NCBI RefSeq assembly: GCF_003050835.1
Contig: NZ_QAOJ01000003.1
Span: 186,001 to 250,000, forward strand
Reading direction: 5' to 3'
Length of the DNA stretch: 64,000 bases
Source of the DNA: Pseudomonas sp. GV071
GTDB taxonomy: Bacteria > Pseudomonadota > Gammaproteobacteria > Pseudomonadales > Pseudomonadaceae
The position numbers and the translations under genes are program-made. Positions 58,881-64,000 of the stretch are shown piece by piece. The notes under the pieces were generated by a model that did not search any database, was not told where the DNA came from, and saw only the letters and a program-made list of their open reading frames with translations. Each line of letters begins with the position of its first letter. Position 1 is the first letter of the stretch.

Positions 58881-60002
58881 TCAAACCTTCAGAATCAACC
58901 GTGATGCCTTTTCATTGCGCATGGTCAATGCCTGCATGCCTTGCGAGGCCCGCTCGGCCTCCTCGCGGGCGGCCAGAATTACACCGTGATGGGCCGACTT
59001 GCTGCACACCGGGTCAGCATTGCTGGCGTCTCCCGTGAGCATGAACGCCTGGCAGCGGCAGCCACCGAAGTCTTTGTGTTTTTCATCGCAGGAGCGGCAT
59101 GGCTCGGGCATCCAGTCATCGCCGCGAAAACGGTTGAAACCAAACGACTCGTTCCAGATATGGCTGATGCTGTGTTCCAGCACATTGGGAAACTGCACCG
59201 GCAATTGCCGCGCGCTGTGGCAAGGCAAGGCGGTGCCATCCGGGGTGATGTCGAGGAACAGATTGGCCCAGCCGTTCATGCAGGCCTTGGGGCGTTCTTC
59301 GTAGTAGTCGGGGGTGACGAAGATCAGCTTGCACGGGTGGTTCTGCGCCTCCAGCCGGGCGCGGTATTCATTGGTGATGCGCTCGGCGTTGGCCAGTTGC
59401 GCGCGGGTCGGCAACAGCCCGGCACGGTTGAGTTCGGCCCAGCCGTAGAACTGGCAGGTGGCGAGTTCCACGAAGTCGGCTTGCAGCTCCAGGCACAGGT
59501 CGATGATCCGCTCGATACGGTCGATGTTGTGCCGGTGGGTGACGAAGTTGAGCACCATCGGGTAGCCGTGGGCCTTCACCGCACGGGCCATGGCCAGCTT
59601 CTGGGCAAAGGCCTTTTTCGAGCCGGCGAGCATGTTGTTCACCTCCTCGTCGGCGGCCTGGAAGCTGATCTGGATATGGTCCAGACCGGCCTCGCTGAAT
59701 TCGGCAATGCGCTTCTCGGTGAGGCCGATGCCGGAGGTGATCAGGTTGGTGTAATAGCCCATATCGCGGGCGGCTTTTATCAGCTCGGCGAGGTCCTGGC
59801 GCACCAGCGGTTCACCGCCGGAAAAGCCCAACTGCGCTGCGCCCATTTCCCGCGATTGGCGAAATACTTCGATCCACTGCGCGGTGCTCAGCTCCTTACC
59901 GTGCTTGGCAAAGTCCAGGGGATTTGAACAGTACGGGCATTGCAGGGGGCAGCGGTAGGTCAGCTCGGCCAGCAGCCACAGCGGCGGGCCGGGTTTGGGC
60001 AC
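58881..60002 (-). CDS. pqqE: radical SAM enzyme PqqE
   Basis: About 373 residues. Forms the C-C crosslink between Glu and Tyr of PqqA. N-terminal CxxxCxxC (Cys18, 22, 25) in [11 protein letters not shown], and a C-terminal SPASM domain with further Cys ([20 protein letters not shown]). I place the start at GTG 60002, 22 bases past pqqD; the frame runs upstream into pqqD without a good start. In its usual place after pqqD. Confidence 0.93.
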   Translation of the reverse strand: MPKPGPPLWLLAELTYRCPLQCPYCSNPLDFAKHGKELSTAQWIEVFRQSREMGAAQLGFSGGEPLVRQDLAELIKAARDMGYYTNLITSGIGLTEKRIAEFSEAGLDHIQISFQAADEEVNNMLAGSKKAFAQKLAMARAVKAHGYPMVLNFVTHRHNIDRIERIIDLCLELQADFVELATCQFYGWAELNRAGLLPTRAQLANAERITNEYRARLEAQNHPCKLIFVTPDYYEERPKACMNGWANLFLDITPDGTALPCHSARQLPVQFPNVLEHSISHIWNESFGFNRFRGDDWMPEPCRSCDEKHKDFGGCRCQAFMLTGDASNADPVCSKSAHHGVILAAREEAERASQGMQALTMRNEKASRLILKV

Positions 60003-60024
60003 GTTGGGCTTAGCGCTCTCTACC

Positions 60025-60312
60025 TTAGAGAAAGTCGATCCAGAACTGAGCACTGGCCACCTCCATAAACGCGAAGATGTCTTCGTCGATACCGGGCACA
60101 TCGGGGAAACGCGCGCGCAGGTTGGCGATGATCGCGGCGACGTCCTGCTGGCCGTCGATCAGCTTGAAAATCTCGCTGGCGCTGTCGTTGAGCTTGATCA
60201 TGCCTTCGGGATAAAGCAGCACATGGCAAGCCTGCGCGGGTTCGAATTGAAAGCGGTAGCCGCGGCGCAGGACGGGGACCTTGCTTGTGGGTAGAGCGTG
60301 CACAGGCGTCAT
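60025..60312 (-). CDS. pqqD: PqqA-binding chaperone PqqD
   Basis: 95 residues, RiPP recognition element that presents PqqA to Pqq[24 protein letters not shown] then [19 protein letters not shown] are family marks. GGGAG 6 bases before the ATG. A 71-base palindrome (60324-60394) intervenes between it and pqqC. In several other bacteria pqqC and pqqD are fused or nearly touching; here the gap is 85 bases. Confidence 0.93.
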   Translation of the reverse strand: MTPVHALPTSKVPVLRRGYRFQFEPAQACHVLLYPEGMIKLNDSASEIFKLIDGQQDVAAIIANLRARFPDVPGIDEDIFAFMEVASAQFWIDFL

Positions 60313-60323
60313 GGCGTACTCCC

Positions 60324-60394
60324 ATAGGGTGTGCTTTGCGCACCATTGCGCACGCCGATGAATCGCTTGGTGCGCATAGCACACCCTACAAAAG
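60324..60394. repeat. TAGGGTGTGC-type palindrome, copy 3, inside the pqq operon
   Basis: ATAGGGTGTGC at the left and GCACACCCTAC at the right, with TGCGCACC and GGTGCGCA inner arms. Sits wholly between pqqC and pqqD and should form a hairpin in the pqq mRNA. Confidence 0.9.
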
Positions 60395-60397
60395 CGC

Positions 60398-61147
60398 TCA
60401 TAGCGTAATCCCCCGATGCCAGACGTGTGCGTCGGTTACCGTGTGGTACGGCGGGCGTTTCAGCTCATAGGCCATGCTCATGGCGTCAAGCATGCTCCAC
60501 AGCACATCCAGCTTGAATTGCAGAATCTCCAGCATGCGTTGCTGCGCCTCGAAGGTGGTGTAGTGCGCGAGGGTGATGCGCAGACCATGTTCGACATCGC
60601 GGCGCGCCTGCTTCAAACGGCTGCGGAAGTAGTCGTAACCGGCGGGGTCGATCCAGCTGTAATGCTGCGGCCAGCTGTCCAGGCGTGACTGGTGAATTTG
60701 TGGAGCGAACAGTTCAGTCAGCGAACTGCTGGCCGCTTCCTGCCAGTTGGCACGGCGGGCGAAGTTGACATAGGCGTCTACGGCAAACCGCACGCCGGGC
60801 AATACCAGCGCCTGCGACAGCACCTGCTCGCGGTCCATGCCGACCGCTTCGGCCAGGCGCAACCAGGCCTCGATACCGCCCTCCTCACCCGGCGCGCCGT
60901 CATGGTCGAGGATGCGCTGAACCCACTCGCGCCGGGTGTCGCGGTCCGGGCAGTTGGCCATGATCGCCGCGTCTTTCAGCGGGATATTCACCTGGTAATA
61001 AAAACGGTTGGCCACCCAGCCCTGGATCTGTTCCCGGCTGGCGCGGCCTTCGTACATGGCCACGTGGAAGGGGTGATGAATGTGGTAATAGGCGCCTTTG
61101 GCGAGCAGCGCTTGCTCGAATTCGGTGGGGGTCAGGGCAGTGGGCAT
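60398..61147 (-). CDS. pqqC: pyrroloquinoline-quinone synthase PqqC
   Basis: 249 residues. Cofactor-free oxidase closing the ring and oxidising the intermediate to [23 protein letters not shown] and [19 protein letters not shown] are family marks; the active-site His/Tyr/Arg set lies in these. AAGGACC upstream. Followed by a palindrome then pqqD. Confidence 0.95.
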   Translation of the reverse strand: MPTALTPTEFEQALLAKGAYYHIHHPFHVAMYEGRASREQIQGWVANRFYYQVNIPLKDAAIMANCPDRDTRREWVQRILDHDGAPGEEGGIEAWLRLAEAVGMDREQVLSQALVLPGVRFAVDAYVNFARRANWQEAASSSLTELFAPQIHQSRLDSWPQHYSWIDPAGYDYFRSRLKQARRDVEHGLRITLAHYTTFEAQQRMLEILQFKLDVLWSMLDAMSMAYELKRPPYHTVTDAHVWHRGITL

Positions 61148-61201
61148 GAAGGTGGTCCTTTTATTGTTATCGGTGCGCCATCGGGTAACCGGTCCAACAT
61201 G

Positions 61202-61278
61202 CTGGGTCCCAGCCTGCGCTGGGACGACAGAGGTTTTTTGCACCCTCCACCGTCATCCCAGCGCAGGCTGGGATCCAG
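61202..61278. repeat. inverted-repeat element, CTGGGTCCCAG family
   Basis: CTGGGTCCCAGCCTGCGCTG at the left and CAGCGCAGGCTGGGATCCAG at the right (about 32-base arms, few mismatches) around about 12 bases. Lies between pqqB and pqqC; related to the element at 37530 by its CACCGTC end. Confidence 0.9.
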
Positions 61279-61307
61279 GATTGGCTGTCGTACGCCAATT
61301 CCAGGCG

Positions 61308-62222
61308 TCACAGCTCAATACTCATCCCATCCCACGCCACTTCAATGTCGTGCTCAGCGAGCATCGCCCGCTCGGGCGAGTCGACGTCGAGAATCGGGTT
61401 GGTGTTGTTGATGTGGATAAGCACCTTGCGCGGGCCGGCCAAGCTGTCGAGCACTTCAATCATCCCGCCCGGCCCGCTCTGCGCCAAATGGCCCATTTCG
61501 CTGCCGAGCTTGTCGCCGACTTCGCACACGCGCATTTCGTCGTCGCGCCACAAGGTGCCGTCCACCAGCAGGCAGTCGGCGCGGCCCATCCGGGCCAGCA
61601 GGCTGTCGTCTACCTGACCCAGGCCCGGTGCATAAAACAGCGAACGGCCGGAGCGGGTGTCTTCTACGAACAAACCAATATTGTCGCCCGGATGCGGGTT
61701 ACCCCGGTGCGGCGAATACGGCGGGGCGCTGCTGCGCAGGGCGATGGCGGTAATGCGTAAACCTGGGCAGGCGGGAATGCTGAAAGGCTCACCATCGAGA
61801 CTGATCAGGTTGTGCTGCAAGCCACCGTTCCAGTGGGTCAGCATGGGAAACAAAGGGAAGCCGGTGCTCAGGTCCTGATGGACCATCTCCGTGCACCACA
61901 CCTGATGCGGGCAACCTTCGCGCAGGCTGAGCAGGCCGGTGGTGTGGTCGATCTGGCTGTCGAGCAGAATTACTGCGCCAATCGCGGTGTCACGGAGTTT
62001 GCGAGCCGGTTGCAGCTTGGGGAAGGATTCCAGCTGCACGCGGATATCCGGCGAGGCGTTGCACAGAATCCAGTGTTGACCATCGTCGCTCAGGGCAATG
62101 GACGATTGCGTACGCGGTTGCGCGCGCAGGGTGCCGGCGCGCACGCCACGGCAGTTACGGCAATTGCAGTTCCACTGGGGAAAACCGCCCCCGGCAGCGG
62201 AACCGAGAATCTGGATATACAT
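61308..62222 (-). CDS. pqqB: PqqB, metallo-hydrolase-fold hydroxylase
   Basis: 304 residues. Iron-dependent oxygenase acting on the crosslinked Tyr-derived intermediate. N-terminal zinc knuckle CNCRNC (in [12 protein letters not shown]), metallo-beta-lactamase fold with HIxxTNP-type ending [10 protein letters not shown]. Second gene in the operon, 77 bases past pqqA. Confidence 0.95.
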   Translation of the reverse strand: MYIQILGSAAGGGFPQWNCNCRNCRGVRAGTLRAQPRTQSSIALSDDGQHWILCNASPDIRVQLESFPKLQPARKLRDTAIGAVILLDSQIDHTTGLLSLREGCPHQVWCTEMVHQDLSTGFPLFPMLTHWNGGLQHNLISLDGEPFSIPACPGLRITAIALRSSAPPYSPHRGNPHPGDNIGLFVEDTRSGRSLFYAPGLGQVDDSLLARMGRADCLLVDGTLWRDDEMRVCEVGDKLGSEMGHLAQSGPGGMIEVLDSLAGPRKVLIHINNTNPILDVDSPERAMLAEHDIEVAWDGMSIEL

Positions 62223-62299
62223 AGGGCGATCTCACTGAGGCGGCCGCGTTGGCAAATGCCCCGGCGAACCGGGGCACTTCTCTTGGAGCAAGAGCCGGC

Positions 62300-62371
62300 T
62301 CAACGATTGGCGAAGTACATGGTCACTTCAAAACCAATACGCAGGTCGGTGTAGGCGGGTTTAGTCCACAT
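62300..62371 (-). CDS. pqqA: PQQ precursor peptide PqqA
   Basis: 23-residue peptide, too short for automatic gene calling. It carries the invariant E-x-x-x-Y (Glu15 and Tyr19 in GFEVTMYFA), the two residues that become PQQ. Starts [18 protein letters not shown] about 7 bases before the ATG. The family-typical tail is short (YFANR). Confidence 0.95.
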
Positions 62372-62513
62372 GGGTCGTTCCTCTTGTTGTTGATGGGGTC
62401 TTTCACGTCGAAAGCATCACGCCGGTTTTTCACCGACAGGCTGAGTTAACCACCAGGACCAGACCCGCCGAATGCTACTTTCGAACGAGTTTTGCCCCTG
62501 ATTTAGTAGCGCC

Positions 62514-62548
62514 GTTGCGACACCTGATCCAGCGTGTTGCGACACCTG
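62514..62548. promoter_or_regulatory. direct repeats GTTGCGACACCTG, 22 bp apart
   Basis: Exact 13-base copies at 62514 and 62536. Starts are 22 bases apart, two helical turns, so on one face. Candidate activator sites for the AcoR-like protein or a TGTCGC-type regulator; the octamer TTGCGACA with the same 22-base spacing also lies before oprD. Confidence 0.5.
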
Positions 62549-62558
62549 TGTCATCCGT

Positions 62559-62572
62559 GGCACAGCTGTGCC
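62559..62572. promoter_or_regulatory. palindrome GGCACAGCTGTGCC
   Basis: Perfect 14-base inverted repeat just after the paired repeats. Candidate binding site for a dimeric regulator. Confidence 0.4.
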
Positions 62573-62642
62573 GACTACCTGTTTTCCCCCTGCACGCCTT
62601 GCGGTGCGCTGGCTCGGGCCTTGTGGCCGGACGCTGGGCTTT

Positions 62643-62658
62643 CGGCATGTCGCTTGCT
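62643..62658 (+). promoter_or_regulatory. sigma-54-like -24/-12 element
   Basis: CGGCATGTCGCTTGCT fits GG-N10-GC and matches TGGCACG-N4-TTGCW at 10 of 12 positions, pointing to the regulator 161 bases away. Could be chance in GC-rich DNA. Confidence 0.35.
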
Positions 62659-62818
62659 GCAGGGGCAGACATGCGACGGAAGGATGACTGCAAGAGGTAG
62701 ACCATCGGGCTATGGTTGCACTACCTGCCTGCGTGTCAGCTCCGCGCAGGCCAAAACAACAAAACGTCGATCCGCAGCGCCTCACCCGCTGCAGGCATCG
62801 GCCACCGGGAGTACTGCT

Positions 62819-64000
62819 ATGCCTTTGCATGCCGTGGAAACCAATGCCAGTGAACTGGCCGCGTTCGTCAAAGACCACTTCCCCGAACGCAGCTTTCGCC
62901 CCGACCGGGTGATCGCCGAATCGCTGTACCGCAGCGTCAACCTGTACCAGCTCAATCCGCGCGCGGTGAATGTCAAACACATCCTCACCGCCGAGGAAAT
63001 CCGCCAGCACCAGCAGCAACACCAGGAGTACCTGGCCATCGCCAGCCAGGGCGTCACCGGCCTGGCCAAACGTGTGGTGCAAGCCGGGTTTGCCGTGCTG
63101 CTCAGCGATGAACACGGCATCACCCTCGACTCACGCCTGCCCAACCAGCGCGACCCGTATACCCAATCGGGCCTGATCGTCGGCGCGCGCTGGGACGAGT
63201 CGGTGGCCGGCACCAACGGCATCGGCACCGCCTTGGCCGCCGAACAGGCGATGACCATTCACCGCGAAGAACACTTCCTCACCTCCAACTTTCGCCTCAG
63301 TTGTTCGGTGGCGCCGATCTTCGATGCCCAGGGCTTGCTGCGTGGCTGTCTGAACGCCACCAGCCTCAACAGCGACGGGCCGAAAGAGGCGCAATACCTG
63401 ACGTTGCAGCTGGTGATCATGTATGCGCGACTGATCGAAAACGCGCACTTTCGCCAGCGCTACCGCGACTGCCTGACCCTGGCGATCAAGCCGCGTGACG
63501 ACATCACTGACCTGGCCAACGAACAGCTGCTGGCCATCGATGAAAGCGGCCGCGTCATCGGCGCCAACCGCGCTGCGTTTGTGGCCTATGACCAGGTACA
63601 ACACCAGGCGCTGCTCGGCCGGCGCATCGACAGCCTGCTGCCGGCCAGCGTCGACGAGCTGCTGAGCATGACCAGCGGCGGCGCCCGTGGCGTGCAGATG
63701 CGCGCCTTGATCGACGAGGCGCTGGTGGACGTCGGCCTGCGTATTCCGGTCGGCCGTGTGCGCCCGGCTCAGGTCAGTCACCTGCCAGCAAAACCGGCCG
63801 CACAACAGCATCCGCAACTCGATCAACTAGGCGGCAACGACCCGCTGCTGCAACAAGGCGTGCGGCGCATTCGCAAGGTGCTCGACAAAGGCATCCCGGT
63901 GCTGATCACCGGTGAAACCGGCACCGGCAAAGAAGCCTTCGCCCGCGCCATCCACCAGGCCAGCGCGCGCCGCAGCGGGCCGTTCGTGGCACTGAACTGC
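62819..64000 (+). CDS. AcoR-type sigma-54-dependent activator, N-terminal part
   Basis: First 394 codons, cut by the window edge; GGGAG before the ATG. N-terminal GAF-like sensory region (about 60-220, with VAGTNGIGTALAAEQAMTIH, typical of AcoR/GAF regulators), a PAS-like segment (about 220-290), then the AAA+ domain begins with Walker A GETGTGKE (about 365-372) and continues to the window end. Such activators start sigma-54 transcription of alcohol, acetoin or aldehyde dehydrogenase genes. Divergent from pqqA, so it may control PQQ-linked oxidation (inference). The sigma-54-contact GAFTGA motif and Fis-type DNA-binding domain lie outside. Confidence 0.85.
   Translation, partial: MPLHAVETNASELAAFVKDHFPERSFRPDRVIAESLYRSVNLYQLNPRAVNVKHILTAEEIRQHQQQHQEYLAIASQGVTGLAKRVVQAGFAVLLSDEHGITLDSRLPNQRDPYTQSGLIVGARWDESVAGTNGIGTALAAEQAMTIHREEHFLTSNFRLSCSVAPIFDAQGLLRGCLNATSLNSDGPKEAQYLTLQLVIMYARLIENAHFRQRYRDCLTLAIKPRDDITDLANEQLLAIDESGRVIGANRAAFVAYDQVQHQALLGRRIDSLLPASVDELLSMTSGGARGVQMRALIDEALVDVGLRIPVGRVRPAQVSHLPAKPAAQQHPQLDQLGGNDPLLQQGVRRIRKVLDKGIPVLITGETGTGKEAFARAIHQASARRSGPFVALNC

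Larger units (their letters stand above)
62372..62818. other. pqqA / AcoR-like regulator divergent intergenic region
   Basis: 447 bases between divergent genes, without a supported coding frame. It contains paired GTTGCGACACCTG repeats, a 14-base palindrome and a sigma-54-like element, listed separately. No pqqF is present here. Confidence 0.6.

Overview
The window is chromosomal DNA of a Pseudomonas species. Gene content and order follow, with few breaks, blocks I remember from P. aeruginosa: purC-bamC-dapA-gcvR-bcp-perM-tusA-bepA, nadA-tRNA-queCE-cpoB-pal-tolBARQ-ybgC-ruvBAC-yebC-aspS, dps-slyX-oprD-proS-acyP-arsC-wrbA-hda-purMN, and separately ercS-ercA-pqqHEDCBA. The high G+C bias at third codon positions, Pseudomonas-type REP elements and an OprD-family porin fit this. 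The exact species cannot be read from the sequence.

Layout. 1-1.2 kb: two tandem paralogous Cys-rich lipoproteins, then tRNA-Ser(CGA). 1.3-8.5 kb: purine, lysine and envelope genes (purC, bamC, dapA; gcvR-bcp; perM-tusA; bepA). 8.5-11.3 kb: nadA, tRNA-Lys(TTT), queE-queC. 11.3-19 kb: one long minus-strand block, ruvC-ruvA-ruvB-ybgC-tolQRAB-pal-cpoB (Holliday junction processing, then the Tol-Pal envelope-constriction system). 19-25.5 kb: yebC, aspS, an FmdB zinc ribbon, dps, a GGDEF protein, a membrane-anchored cold-shock domain protein, slyX, a HIT protein. 25.5-34.7 kb: a long regulatory region with ArgR-like sites, the OprD porin, a thioesterase, proS, a lipoprotein, a lytic transglycosylase, acylphosphatase, a TlpA-like lipoprotein, a PilZ protein and two small unknowns. 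34.8-46 kb: yihY, arsC-wrbA, hda, a two-gene filamentous-phage-like relic with three operators, an AI-2E-type permease, a DUF2066 protein, a chemoreceptor, purM-purN, a DUF3108 protein. 46-51.5 kb: a truncated fimbrial-like secreted protein, a FAN1-type nuclease translationally coupled to a nuclease-helicase fusion, and an HDOD protein. 51.6-64 kb: catabolic island with pobR-pobA (4-hydroxybenzoate), ercS-ercA (alcohol-oxidation signalling), the complete PQQ operon pqqABCDE plus pqqH, and the first 394 codons of an AcoR-type sigma-54 activator running off the right edge.

How the genes work together. PQQ made from PqqA by PqqB-E serves periplasmic dehydrogenases, and ErcS/ErcA and the AcoR-like activator are plausible regulators of that oxidation. 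TolQRAB-Pal-CpoB, BamC and BepA maintain the outer membrane. RuvABC, the FAN1-helicase pair and YebC are DNA-maintenance or expression factors. Most ordinary genes have clear orthologues. The less explained parts are the FAN1/helicase operon, the phage-relic switch at 38.4-39.1 kb, the structured gap before oprD, and several families of inverted repeats placed in 3-prime and intra-operon gaps. All identifications are from reading the sequence; no database search was possible.
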